Below, piece after piece: positions 7,565-15,687 of a stretch of DNA of 64,000 nucleotides. The stretch comes from HGM04593 sp045646845. GTDB taxonomy: Bacteria; Bacteroidota; Bacteroidia; Bacteroidales; Bacteroidaceae. Location of the stretch: assembly GCA_045646845.1 (NCBI GenBank), contig JAZRLO010000002.1:12998-76997 (forward strand). The letters are read 5' to 3'. Position 1 is the stretch's first letter; each line of letters begins with the position of its first letter. Below the pieces are notes generated by a model that saw only the letters and a program-made list of their open reading frames with translations, was not told where the DNA came from and did no database searches. A program made the translations under genes and the position numbers.

Positions 7565-8861
7565 ACCTACGACATACATACCAATAGCCTGTGCAATGCT
7601 GTTCGCGACAGCATTAGCCACACAGAAGCCCCTCCAAGCAACAGCCCGGGAGAGTATTGCGACACACTGCGCAGTGCCACAGGAGGAGACAATATCGTGT
7701 ATCAACACCGAGGCTGATACAATAATATTCAACGGTGCAGACTGGTCACCGCTGTTCCGGACGATAGAACAGATACAGGACACAGCGCAGAGAGAACTGA
7801 AGATCGTATCCATCATACACCTTGGCGATTCGCATATACAGGCAGGCTTCTTCACCGAAGCCATGCGCATACCTTTGCAGAAGGCATGGGGAAATGCAGG
7901 CCGCGGCCTTATCACTCCATTGAAGATAAGCAAGACGAACGAACCGTCCGATTACCGTTTCACGACCCCTGACGAATGGCAGTTCAGCCGTTGCATTCCA
8001 GGCAAATTCTTCAGCAGCCGCGTAGGAGCCGGAGGCATACTGATTGAGCCTGTCGGAGAGTCGATAGACCTCACATTCGAGACAATGAGCCGACATGGTG
8101 AGGATGTAAAATTCAACAAGCTCAGGCTCCTCCATGCCGACACGGAAAAATTTCCGTTGCTGCAGGTGGAAGACGAGCCCGAAGGACTTACCATTACACC
8201 GCCTTTCGAGGGTGAGACATGCTATTCGTGGGACACGCCAGTCAACAAGTTATGTCTGAAGGGCCGTAACGGCCACACACCTTCCGACGCTGCCATATAC
8301 GGAGCATCGCTCGAGAACGGCAACAGCGGCATCATAATACATACCATAGGCAACAACAGTGCAACATTCGACTGCTACAACCGCATTGATGACTACGGAA
8401 AAAAACTGGCGGCACTGACACCTCAGCTCGTAATCATATCACTCGGCACGAACGAATCGGTATCTTCAACAATTTCCACCGAAAAATTGACCGGACAGAT
8501 AGACCGCCTTGTACAGTCGATAAAGAAAGAGTGCCCCGAAGCCCTTTTCCTGCTGACCACTCCTGCCGACAACAAACTGCGCAAGACAAAAAAGAGAAGG
8601 AGAAGAAGACGCGTCACATACTATGTCGAAAACAAGAACCTTGCAGTCGTGGCAGAAGCTATAAAGGAGTATGGAGAAAAGAACAACATCGCTGTGTGGG
8701 ACTGGTACACCATAGCAGGCGGTAAGGGCTCGTGCGAAAAGTGGATCAAAGAGGAGGGGATGAGAAACGACCATATACACTACACAGCCAAGGGATATTC
8801 AATACAAGGCAATCTACTCTACAAAAGTTTAATGAACGCATATGAGCAACATATTCGATAA
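7557..8861 (+). CDS. Second SGNH/GDSL hydrolase-like protein of the O-acylation cassette
   Basis: A 434-residue exported protein with an N-terminal hydrophobic signal or anchor (YIPIACAMLFATALA). All SGNH blocks are visible: IIHLGDSHIQAG (serine 92), an internal glycine in the GNNSATFD region, LVIISLGTNES with the oxyanion asparagine, and DHIHYTAKGY with the Asp-His pair. A basic patch KTKKRRRRRR (about 345) interrupts the fold and is unusual. It overlaps the upstream gene by 8 bases and the MBOAT gene by 20, so the three are translationally coupled. Two different SGNH partners for one MBOAT recall alginate acetylation, where AlgJ and AlgX divide carrier and transferase duties; that split is inferred here. 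Confidence 0.85.
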   Translation: MNRPTTYIPIACAMLFATALATQKPLQATARESIATHCAVPQEETISCINTEADTIIFNGADWSPLFRTIEQIQDTAQRELKIVSIIHLGDSHIQAGFFTEAMRIPLQKAWGNAGRGLITPLKISKTNEPSDYRFTTPDEWQFSRCIPGKFFSSRVGAGGILIEPVGESIDLTFETMSRHGEDVKFNKLRLLHADTEKFPLLQVEDEPEGLTITPPFEGETCYSWDTPVNKLCLKGRNGHTPSDAAIYGASLENGNSGIIIHTIGNNSATFDCYNRIDDYGKKLAALTPQLVIISLGTNESVSSTISTEKLTGQIDRLVQSIKKECPEALFLLTTPADNKLRKTKKRRRRRRVTYYVENKNLAVVAEAIKEYGEKNNIAVWDWYTIAGGKGSCEKWIKEEGMRNDHIHYTAKGYSIQGNLLYKSLMNAYEQHIR

Positions 8862-10338
8862 CCTGGACCTTTCAAAGTTGGGCGACCTGCTCTCATACAG
8901 CCCTGGAGAACCGTTGATGTTCAACAGCGGACTGTTCCTGTTCCTGTTCTGCAGTTTTCTGCTGATGTACAGAATCGTATCGAACCACACGAAACTGCGC
9001 ATGACATTTGTAATACTATTCTCGCTATACTTCTACTACAAGTCGAGCGGGATGTATCTGCTGTGCCTGTTGTTTGTCACCCTGTCGGACTTTATCATAG
9101 GACGAAGATTGGGTAAAGCCACAAGCACCGGCAAGCGCAAGCTCTATGTTCTGGCAAGTGTCGTAATAAACATTGGAATGTTATGCTACTTCAAATACAC
9201 GACGCTTATCGTGGAGACCTTCAACACATTCCTGTCACGCCCGATAGAGCTGTGGGACATAGCTCTTCCTGCCGGAATATCGTTCTTCACGTTCCGCTCG
9301 CTGAGCTATATAATAGACATCTACCGCAAGAAGATGCAGCCGACAGACAGCCTGTTCGACTATCTCTTCTTCCTCTCTTTCTTCCCACCGTTGATAGCCG
9401 GACCTGTCGTCAGAGCATCGGACATGCTGCCGCAAATACGCCGCCGTCCGGTAGTGACGAAGCAGATGTTCGCCATGGGACTTTTCCTTATAATGTGCGG
9501 TGTATTCAAAAAGGCTGTAATATCGGATTACATAAGCATAAACTTCGTTGACCGCATCTTCGATGCCCCGTCACTTTATACAGGCTTGGAGAACCTGCTC
9601 GGAGTATATGGCTATACATTGCAGATATACTGCGACTTCTCGGGATACTCCGACATGGCAATAGGTGTTGCCATGCTTCTGGGATTCCATTTCCCCATCA
9701 ACTTCGACTCGCCCTACAAATCAAGTTCAATCACTGAATTCTGGAGACGTTGGCACATCACGCTCTCATTTTGGTTGCGCGACTACCTCTATATCTCAAT
9801 GGGCGGTAACCGCGTACCGTTGTGGCGCAACTACTTCAACCTGTTCATAACAATGGTGATTGGAGGATTGTGGCACGGAGCATCGTGGCTGTTCATTCTG
9901 TGGGGAGCATGGCACGGACTGTTGCTTGTACTTGACAAGATGTACAGGCGCGCGTTCCCGCCAAAGGAACACAAGCCATGGGTATCGCGTCTGTTGCATA
10001 TCGGCGGCGTACTGCTCACATTCCACCTTGTGGCCATCGGTTGGATATTCTTCCGTGCCGACTCGCTGACAGTCGTAGGTGAGATATATACACAGATTTT
10101 CACGATGTTCCACCCCGAGGTTCTTTTACAGTTCATCAGCGGCTATCCGATGGTAACTATCGCAATAGTCGTAGGATTCCTGCTGCACTACTCGTCGCAC
10201 GATTATGCACTGTCAATTCAGCGCAGACTGGAGGAGATGCCACTCGTGGCAAAGGCATTCATCTTCGCCCTCTTCATCTATTTTGTAATTCAGGCAAGTT
10301 CAAGCGAGGTTGTGCCGTTCATATACCTGCAATTCTAA
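8842..10338 (+). CDS. MBOAT-family membrane O-acyltransferase (AlgI/PatA-like)
   Basis: A 498-residue polytopic inner-membrane protein of the MBOAT family. Family signals are RSLSYIIDIYRKKMQP, PPLIAGPVVRASDML, IYCDFSGYSDMAIG, FWRRWHITLSFWLRDYLYI and GGLWHGASWLFILWGAWHG, which includes the conserved catalytic histidine. Such proteins move acyl groups across the membrane to an SGNH partner that modifies a polysaccharide or peptidoglycan. The start (8842) lies inside the end of the upstream gene, an arrangement typical of coupled translation. The gene ends 14 bases before a convergent EamA gene, with no clear terminator between. The acceptor glycan is not encoded nearby; the nearest export genes are 40 kb away. 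Confidence 0.93.
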   Translation: MSNIFDNLDLSKLGDLLSYSPGEPLMFNSGLFLFLFCSFLLMYRIVSNHTKLRMTFVILFSLYFYYKSSGMYLLCLLFVTLSDFIIGRRLGKATSTGKRKLYVLASVVINIGMLCYFKYTTLIVETFNTFLSRPIELWDIALPAGISFFTFRSLSYIIDIYRKKMQPTDSLFDYLFFLSFFPPLIAGPVVRASDMLPQIRRRPVVTKQMFAMGLFLIMCGVFKKAVISDYISINFVDRIFDAPSLYTGLENLLGVYGYTLQIYCDFSGYSDMAIGVAMLLGFHFPINFDSPYKSSSITEFWRRWHITLSFWLRDYLYISMGGNRVPLWRNYFNLFITMVIGGLWHGASWLFILWGAWHGLLLVLDKMYRRAFPPKEHKPWVSRLLHIGGVLLTFHLVAIGWIFFRADSLTVVGEIYTQIFTMFHPEVLLQFISGYPMVTIAIVVGFLLHYSSHDYALSIQRRLEEMPLVAKAFIFALFIYFVIQASSSEVVPFIYLQF

Positions 10339-10352
10339 AAAAGGGCTGAGAG

Positions 10353-11243
10353 CTATTTCCTGCGGTTTCGGTCGATATACAGGAGGCCTGACAGAATCAG
10401 TACAGCACCAATCATCGCCAGCCATGTCACGCGTTCGCCCAGGACAATGGTTGACGATGTTATTGCAACTATGGGATTAAGATAAAGAAGATTGGTAGCA
10501 CGCACTGTGCCGAGACGCTCCATACACCAGTTCCAGCCAAGGAAACAGAGCATGGAAGCCACACATGCCAGAAAGAGCAGATTGCTCCACACCACTACAC
10601 CGCCGTGCAGAAGAACATCGGTATTGAGTCCCTCGGCACAAAGCAACGGCAGAATAGTAAGAAGTCCATAACCGAACACCTTGCGCGTAATGAGCATATT
10701 GCCATAACGCCCCTGCAGACGCTTTATGGCAAGCGAATAGAGTGCCCAGCAGAGGCATGCCGACAAAGCAAGAATATCGCCCAAAGGAGATAATTGCAGA
10801 ATGAAATTACCGTTGAATACCACAAGTGCCATTCCTGCCAACGCGACGGCAGAACCGAGCATACCCCTCTTGCCTATGCGTTCATCGGGGAAGAACAAGC
10901 CCACAATGACCGCAGTCACAAGCGGTGTCAGGCACACTATCAGCGCGACATTGGAACAGTATCCGTATGCCAGAGCATAATTCTCGGTAAGGAAATAGAG
11001 GGAGCCGCCTGTCACACCCAGCGACAATGCAGTGAGTTCATCCTTTAGACTTTCCATAAAAAGCCTTTTCCCGGCGAAAGGAATCATTATGAGATATGCC
11101 ACCACAAAGCGCAGGAAGAATATCTCATCGGGGCGCAGACCGGAATTCATGAGTACCTTTGTCTGCACGAAGGTACACCCCCACACTACCACAATCGCAA
11201 TTGCAGCCAGATAAACCAAAGATACGGAAATTCTGCCTTTCAT
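10353..11243 (-). CDS. EamA/DMT-family transporter
   Basis: A 296-residue membrane protein with ten predicted helices arranged as two EamA repeats (about residues 8-140 and 150-290). Typical signals are WGCTFVQTKVLMN in helix 1, FLRFVVAYLIMIPF in helix 2, a duplicated counterpart LCWALYSLAIKRL in the second half, and LNPIVAITSSTIVLGE near the end. Drug/metabolite superfamily members mostly export amino acids, nucleobases or other small metabolites; substrate cannot be told. It appears to be transcribed alone. Its stop codon lies 14 bases from the convergent MBOAT gene. Confidence 0.9.
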   Translation of the reverse strand: MKGRISVSLVYLAAIAIVVVWGCTFVQTKVLMNSGLRPDEIFFLRFVVAYLIMIPFAGKRLFMESLKDELTALSLGVTGGSLYFLTENYALAYGYCSNVALIVCLTPLVTAVIVGLFFPDERIGKRGMLGSAVALAGMALVVFNGNFILQLSPLGDILALSACLCWALYSLAIKRLQGRYGNMLITRKVFGYGLLTILPLLCAEGLNTDVLLHGGVVVWSNLLFLACVASMLCFLGWNWCMERLGTVRATNLLYLNPIVAITSSTIVLGERVTWLAMIGAVLILSGLLYIDRNRRK

Positions 11244-11270
11244 GGAAACTGGAGCATACTCTCAAAAAAA

Positions 11271-11299
11271 GGGTAACCCGTTTTTACTTTCGGGTCCCC
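11271..11299 (-). terminator. Probable terminator after the SulP gene
   Basis: On the minus strand GGGGACCCG and CGGGTTACCC form an imperfect stem with one mismatch and one bulge, followed by a TTTTTTT run. It sits 16 bases past the SulP stop. Confidence 0.6.
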
Positions 11300-11314
11300 T
11301 TATGAATCTGTTTT

Positions 11315-13015
11315 TTATTTTGCATTCAATTGAGCCGACACCTCTCTTGCACGATGCAGAGCCTGATGGATGTCGTTACATACGTTCTCACTGCCTACAA
11401 GATCCACGATACCGCCCTTGCGCAGTGACTTTTCAACATTGTCGTGCACGCCGGAAAGAATAACCACCCTTCCCTCTTTCTTGGAAGCGTTCACGAATAT
11501 CTCAAGGTTATGCAGACCCGTAGCATCTATGAAAGTCACCTTACGCATACGTATCACACGTATCGGCATCGCATCTGTGTTGCGTGTAAGCTCATCGAAC
11601 TTGTTTGCAATACCGAAGAAGAAAGGACCTTCAATCTCAAAAACCTCGGTCTTTTCGGGAATCAAGAGTACTTCATCCTTCTCACCGTCGTGATGCACCT
11701 CCATCTCGTCACGTATGACAGAGATATGCGCGCTCTCCATGGCACGTTTCATGAACAGTACCACAGCCATCACCAGACCCACTTCAATAGCAAGTGTAAG
11801 GTCGAAGAAGACAGTGAGCAGCAACGTCACGAACAGCACGCTTGTACCGGACATCGAACTCTTGCACATTGAGAGGATAGTTCTCCAGCCGCTCATATTG
11901 TAAGCCACCATCACAAGCACACCGGCAAGACATGGCATAGGAATGAGTGCCACGACATCACCAAGGAGAAGGAGCACCAGCAGAAGCACCAATGCATGCA
12001 CTATACCTGCGACAGGAGTCTTTCCGCCGTTGTTTATATTGGCCATGGTACGCGCAATTGCACCGGTAGCCGGAATTCCACCGAAGAAGGGAACGATAAT
12101 ATTTGCGATGCCCTGACCCACAAGTTCTGTATTGGAGTTGTGACGGTCGCCTATTACACCATCGGCAACCATTGCCGACAGAAGAGACTCTATCGCACCG
12201 AGCATAGCTATAGTGAATGCTACAGGTGCAAGGTTCTGCATCGTGGAGAAGAGAGACGAGCCGTCCGCAATCTCAGGCATAGCGAAAGGCGGCAGACCCG
12301 AAGGCAATGTATAGAGATCCCCGATAGTCATTATCGAAGTCACACCTGCAAACTCCTTAAGCAGGTACGCAGCCACGGTCATCACGATTATAGCCAGCAA
12401 TGAGCCAGGTATCTTCTTTGAGAATTTCGGTGTCAATGCAATGAGCACCACACTCAATATACCCATTCCTGCACTCCAGAAATCAATTCTGGATATATTC
12501 TCCACATAGCATATCCATTTGTCAATGAAGTTTGCCGGAACGTCGGTTATACCCATACCGAAGAGGTCGTTTATCTGTGTGGAGAATATCGTGATTGCAA
12601 TACCGCCTGTAAAACCTATTATAATTGGATAAGGCATAAACTTTATTATTGTACCCATACGGCACAATCCCATTACCACAAGCATGATACCAGCCATAAT
12701 GGTGGCGATGGCAAGACCACCGAGGCCATATTGCTGTATGACGCCATAGATAATGATAATGAATGCTCCTGTGGGGCCTCCAATCTGCACTTTGGAACCT
12801 CCCAAAACAGATATCAGAAAACCAGCAAGTATGGCAGTTACAAGTCCCTCTGCAGGACCTACACCACTTGCGATACCGAATGCTATGGCAAGTGGAATAG
12901 CCACGATACCTACAATGATTCCAGCCATTACATCGGCTGTAAATTTCTCACGCGAATAGTTCCTCATTGCATCGAAGAACTTCGGACGGAAATCGATAAA
13001 ATTCTTAACGTTCAT
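11315..13015 (-). CDS. SulP-family anion transporter with STAS domain
   Basis: A 566-residue protein. Residues about 20-400 form the polytopic SulP transporter, with the sulfate-transporter signature region AIPLAIAFGIASGVGPAEGL and the 3/10-helix segments GGIPATGAIARTMANI. Residues about 435-555 are a cytoplasmic STAS domain (VFEIEGPFFFGIA...MRKVTFIDATGLHNLE), which in this superfamily controls transport. Bacterial members take up sulfate, bicarbonate or dicarboxylates, often with Na+ or H+; the substrate is not evident. Length is normal. It has its own TAATTTTG promoter element (13100-13107) and terminator (11271-11299), so it is a single-gene unit. Confidence 0.93.
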   Translation of the reverse strand: MNVKNFIDFRPKFFDAMRNYSREKFTADVMAGIIVGIVAIPLAIAFGIASGVGPAEGLVTAILAGFLISVLGGSKVQIGGPTGAFIIIIYGVIQQYGLGGLAIATIMAGIMLVVMGLCRMGTIIKFMPYPIIIGFTGGIAITIFSTQINDLFGMGITDVPANFIDKWICYVENISRIDFWSAGMGILSVVLIALTPKFSKKIPGSLLAIIVMTVAAYLLKEFAGVTSIMTIGDLYTLPSGLPPFAMPEIADGSSLFSTMQNLAPVAFTIAMLGAIESLLSAMVADGVIGDRHNSNTELVGQGIANIIVPFFGGIPATGAIARTMANINNGGKTPVAGIVHALVLLLVLLLLGDVVALIPMPCLAGVLVMVAYNMSGWRTILSMCKSSMSGTSVLFVTLLLTVFFDLTLAIEVGLVMAVVLFMKRAMESAHISVIRDEMEVHHDGEKDEVLLIPEKTEVFEIEGPFFFGIANKFDELTRNTDAMPIRVIRMRKVTFIDATGLHNLEIFVNASKKEGRVVILSGVHDNVEKSLRKGGIVDLVGSENVCNDIHQALHRAREVSAQLNAK

Positions 13016-13099
13016 CTATATATATGTAATTTAGTTTACTCATTGAAGGGATTCACCAGCCGGAATAACCATCTTCACAGCAGTTTAATAAACAGAATG

Positions 13100-13107
13100 C
13101 AAAATTA
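13100..13107 (-). promoter_or_regulatory. Promoter -7 element for the SulP gene
   Basis: The minus strand reads TAATTTTG followed by C, a perfect TAnnTTTG match, 85 bases upstream of the start codon. No good -33 TTTG is seen. Confidence 0.45.
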
Positions 13108-13180
13108 CAAAAAATATAGTTTTAACATATTTTACAGATTGTTTATTTTTCATCCGCACGCGATATTTAACACTTGACGT

Positions 13181-13234
13181 GCATATACAAAAAACAAAGC
13201 GCTCCCTGCAGGAGCGCTTTTGTTTTTTATATGC
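13181..13234. terminator. Bidirectional terminator hairpin between mscS and the SulP gene
   Basis: Arms GCATATACAAAAAACAAAGC (from 13181) and their near-exact complement ending at 13234 enclose GCGCTCC-CTGCA-GGAGCGC. A-rich and T-rich flanks on both sides make it usable from either strand. It stops mscS transcription before the SulP promoter. Confidence 0.85.
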
Positions 13235-13239
13235 AACGT

Positions 13240-13284
13240 GTAAATGAGGATTTGAAGACAAGCATAACGCAGGCGATACGCTTT
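13240..13284. repeat. Partial copy of a dispersed intergenic repeat
   Basis: GTAAATGAGGATTTGAAGAC and the 25 bases after it recur at 13366-13411 with one insertion and one substitution. This copy looks like the 3' half of the roughly 115-bp element at 13307-13420. Confidence 0.75.
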
Positions 13285-13306
13285 CACATCACCTCTCTAA
13301 ATGAAA

Positions 13307-13420
13307 ATGAATAAAAAGATGGAGCGCAAGGCTTGCGATGGATTCAAAACCGAAGTTTACTAAGCGTAAATGAGGATTTTGAAGACAAGCATAACGCATG
13401 CGATACGCTTTTTAGTCATT
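13307..13420. repeat. Dispersed intergenic repeat of about 115 bp, copy 1
   Basis: It begins ATGAATAAAAAGATGGAG..CAAGGCTT and ends CGCTTTTTAGTCATT. The same two ends, 99-101 bases apart, bound the element at 59605-59720, while the middles differ. This copy has the internal palindromes CGCAAGGCTTGCG and a near-palindrome around AACGCATGCG. The 406-base region between the SulP and mscS genes holds only the SulP promoter, the terminator, and this and the preceding repeat. Confidence 0.7.
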
Positions 13421-13421
13421 T

Positions 13422-14324
13422 TCACTCCTTTGTCACATTTACAGTCAATGTCTGATAAGGGAAGTTCAACCCCTCCTTCGGGAATGTCTCATACACCTTT
13501 CTGTTCAAATCGAAGTGTATTCCCCAATAATCCTGCTGCTTGCACCACAAGCGTACAGTTATGTCGATAGAACTTGCCGCCAACGCGCCCAACTCGACGA
13601 ACGGAGCCGCAGGCTGGTCAAGAACACGTGAATCCTCGGCAATAAGCTTAAGGAGAACTTTTTTCGCCTTCTCGAAGTCGTCACCGTAGGAGATTGAATA
13701 TGTAAAATCGACACGACGGACATCTTCGCGTGAATAGTTGTTGATGATACCGGTTGAAACGGGACCGTTAGGCAACAGAATCACCTTGTTGTCGCCGGTG
13801 TGAACTACAGTGTTGAAAATCTGTATCTCCTTTACCGTACCTGAAACGCCCTGTGCCTCAATGAAGTCACCGACTTTGAAAGGACGGAAGAGAAGAATCA
13901 TCACACCACCGGCGAAATTCTGCAATGTACCGCTGAGTGCCATACCGATAGCAACACCGGCTGAGGCGAAGATTGCAATGAACGAAGAGGTATCGACACC
14001 AAGAACGCTGATTATCATTATAATGAGGACAATCATCGTCACTACATCGACAAGACTTCCGACGAATGTGCGTATAGATACATTAACATTACGTGCCTCC
14101 ATCAGTCTCTTGATGAGGTTCACTACGCGGCGTGTAACCCAACGGCCCACAAACCATATCAGAAGTACCTTAACCAGTTTCAAGGCAAACGAAATAGCCA
14201 CGGTTGTCAACGTGTCTATAATCAACGATGCATCCACATTGGCGATAGAATCGGAGAAAAGTGCAGAAGAGGCAACAGCATCAGAAGCAACGGCTCCGAT
14301 TGAATTGAAAAGATTAAAAAACAT
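13422..14324 (-). CDS. mscS: Small-conductance mechanosensitive channel (MscS family)
   Basis: A 300-residue MscS-type channel: an N-terminal periplasmic stretch, three membrane helices, then the conserved pore helix region SAGVAIGMALSGTLQNFAGGVMILLFRPFKVGDFIE, whose Ala/Gly pattern lines the pore, and a cytoplasmic beta/alpha vestibule (VKEIQIFNTVVHTGDNKVILLPN). It opens under membrane tension to release solutes on osmotic downshock. Length is close to Escherichia coli MscS (286). It is 34 bases downstream of bcp in the same direction, so PPIase-bcp-mscS may form one transcript, ended by the hairpin at 13181-13234. Confidence 0.92.
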   Translation of the reverse strand: MFFNLFNSIGAVASDAVASSALFSDSIANVDASLIIDTLTTVAISFALKLVKVLLIWFVGRWVTRRVVNLIKRLMEARNVNVSIRTFVGSLVDVVTMIVLIIMIISVLGVDTSSFIAIFASAGVAIGMALSGTLQNFAGGVMILLFRPFKVGDFIEAQGVSGTVKEIQIFNTVVHTGDNKVILLPNGPVSTGIINNYSREDVRRVDFTYSISYGDDFEKAKKVLLKLIAEDSRVLDQPAAPFVELGALAASSIDITVRLWCKQQDYWGIHFDLNRKVYETFPKEGLNFPYQTLTVNVTKE

Positions 14325-14358
14325 AGTAATAAATTTTATATTAAATATTCAAAAAACA

Positions 14359-14805
14359 TTATTCAAGTATCTGCTTCGCAGCATTCTTGGTATCGACTTT
14401 CTGTATGACCCTCTCTACGACACCATCGGGAGATATAATAAATGTCGTGCGCATGATACCCATGTATTTACGGCCGGCCATCTTTTTCTCGCCCCAAGCA
14501 CCGAATGCCTGTATCGTAACCTTGTCAACATCTGCGACCAAAGGAAAATTCAAGCTCTGCTTTTCCTTGAAACGTCCGTGCGATGCTGCACTGTCAGCAC
14601 TGATGCCAACGACTGCATAACCGGCAGCCAAAAGTTCCTCCTTACCATCTCGAAGCGAACATGCCTCGGCCGTGCAGCCGGGAGTATTGTCCTTCGGGTA
14701 AAAATATACGACAACCCTTTTACCAGGAAAATCACTCAAACGCACCTCATTGCCGTTTTCATCAAGTCCCAGATACTCAGGAGCCTTATCACCTACATTC
14801 AACAT
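14359..14805 (-). CDS. bcp: Thioredoxin-dependent thiol peroxidase (Bcp/PrxQ)
   Basis: A 148-residue peroxiredoxin of the Bcp/PrxQ class. The active site reads YFYPKDNTPGCTAEACS, with peroxidatic Cys44 and the likely resolving Cys49 five residues on, the spacing diagnostic of the class. The conserved arginine lies in MRTTFIISPDG. It reduces hydrogen peroxide and organic hydroperoxides in the cytoplasm with thioredoxin as donor. No signal peptide is present. It follows the cyclophilin lipoprotein gene by only 7 bases, so the two are almost certainly co-transcribed. Confidence 0.95.
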   Translation of the reverse strand: MLNVGDKAPEYLGLDENGNEVRLSDFPGKRVVVYFYPKDNTPGCTAEACSLRDGKEELLAAGYAVVGISADSAASHGRFKEKQSLNFPLVADVDKVTIQAFGAWGEKKMAGRKYMGIMRTTFIISPDGVVERVIQKVDTKNAAKQILE

Positions 14806-14812
14806 AAACTCT

Positions 14813-15487
14813 TTATTTTATAAGTTCAACCTTTATTATCCTCACATCCGTCAACGGGCGGTCATTCCTGTCACACTTGACATTCTGTATTCTGTCAACA
14901 ACTTCCAGGCCATCCTGAACTTCACCGAACACGGTGTATGAACCGTCCAGGTGAGGAGTTCCGCCAACAGTGGTGTAAACCTTTTCCTGCTCCGGCGTTA
15001 TGACCATTGGACGTCCCATACGTTTTTCATACGCATCCTTATAGTTTTTCAGTTCCTCGGGAGTAAACACCTTACCCCATACTATGTAGAACTGGCTTGC
15101 CGAAGAAGCCATGGCCGGGTTGACATCATCACCCTCGCGTGCGGCAGCAAGCGCACCGCGCATGTGAATATGTTTTTCGGGCATTATCTCCGCTTCGACC
15201 CGATACCCGAGGTCTCCTTCACCAAGTATCTCGCCTTTGCGCGCATATTTTGAATCGGGGTCACCGCCCTGAATCATAAAATCCTTTATCACACGGTGAA
15301 AAAGCAAGGAATCATAGCACTGCTCCTCGACAAGCCTTATAAAGTTGTCGCGATGCTTGGGCGTATCGTCATACAGAAGTACATCTATACACCCTTCAGT
15401 AGTATATATTCTCACCTTCTGCTCCTTCACTGACGAACACGAAGCCATGAGAAAGAGACATGCTACAAAAAACAAGAGTTTCTTCAT
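14813..15487 (-). CDS. Cyclophilin-type peptidyl-prolyl isomerase lipoprotein
   Basis: A 224-residue protein with a lipobox (FLMASC, acceptor Cys17) and a cyclophilin domain from about residue 22 to the end. Signals are DNFIRLVEEQCYDSLLFHRVIKDFMIQGGDP (active-site arginine in FHRV), SSASQFYIVWGK, and YTVFGEVQDGLEVVD. An insertion of about 25 residues (EELKNYKDAYEKRMGRPM) is commonly seen in Bacteroidota members. It should catalyse proline isomerisation during folding of exported proteins on the periplasmic side of a membrane. A clear promoter lies at 15520-15548, and bcp follows closely. Confidence 0.93.
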   Translation of the reverse strand: MKKLLFFVACLFLMASCSSVKEQKVRIYTTEGCIDVLLYDDTPKHRDNFIRLVEEQCYDSLLFHRVIKDFMIQGGDPDSKYARKGEILGEGDLGYRVEAEIMPEKHIHMRGALAAAREGDDVNPAMASSASQFYIVWGKVFTPEELKNYKDAYEKRMGRPMVITPEQEKVYTTVGGTPHLDGSYTVFGEVQDGLEVVDRIQNVKCDRNDRPLTDVRIIKVELIK

Positions 15488-15519
15488 AGTTCAACAATAT
15501 CCGTTTTTAAATTTCTGCA

Positions 15520-15548
15520 AAATTAGCAAATTTCGCAGAATGCCCAAA
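15520..15548 (-). promoter_or_regulatory. Promoter for the cyclophilin-bcp unit
   Basis: The minus strand reads TAATTTTG (15527-15520), with TTTG (15548-15545) 17 bases upstream or TTG 21 bases upstream. It is 33 bases from the start codon. Confidence 0.55.
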
Positions 15549-15687
15549 CAACCTTAATGAGAGAAAACATCAAGTCACAAAAACAAGAACGAGAGTGACC
15601 CATTTAATTTTTGAGCCACCCTCTCATTGTCCGAAAAGTTAAATAAAATCGGCCTCGTCCGAATATGCCATACAAAACAAGGTATTG

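Noticed and set aside
11315..13015. SulP protein considered as carbonic-anhydrase-linked bicarbonate transporter
   Set aside because: No carbonic anhydrase gene or domain is adjacent, so the substrate is left open.
15575..15640. Possible hairpin between GAGAGTGACCC and CCACCCTCTC after the DsbA-like gene
   Set aside because: Only about five terminal pairs match and the inner sequence does not pair; no firm terminator.
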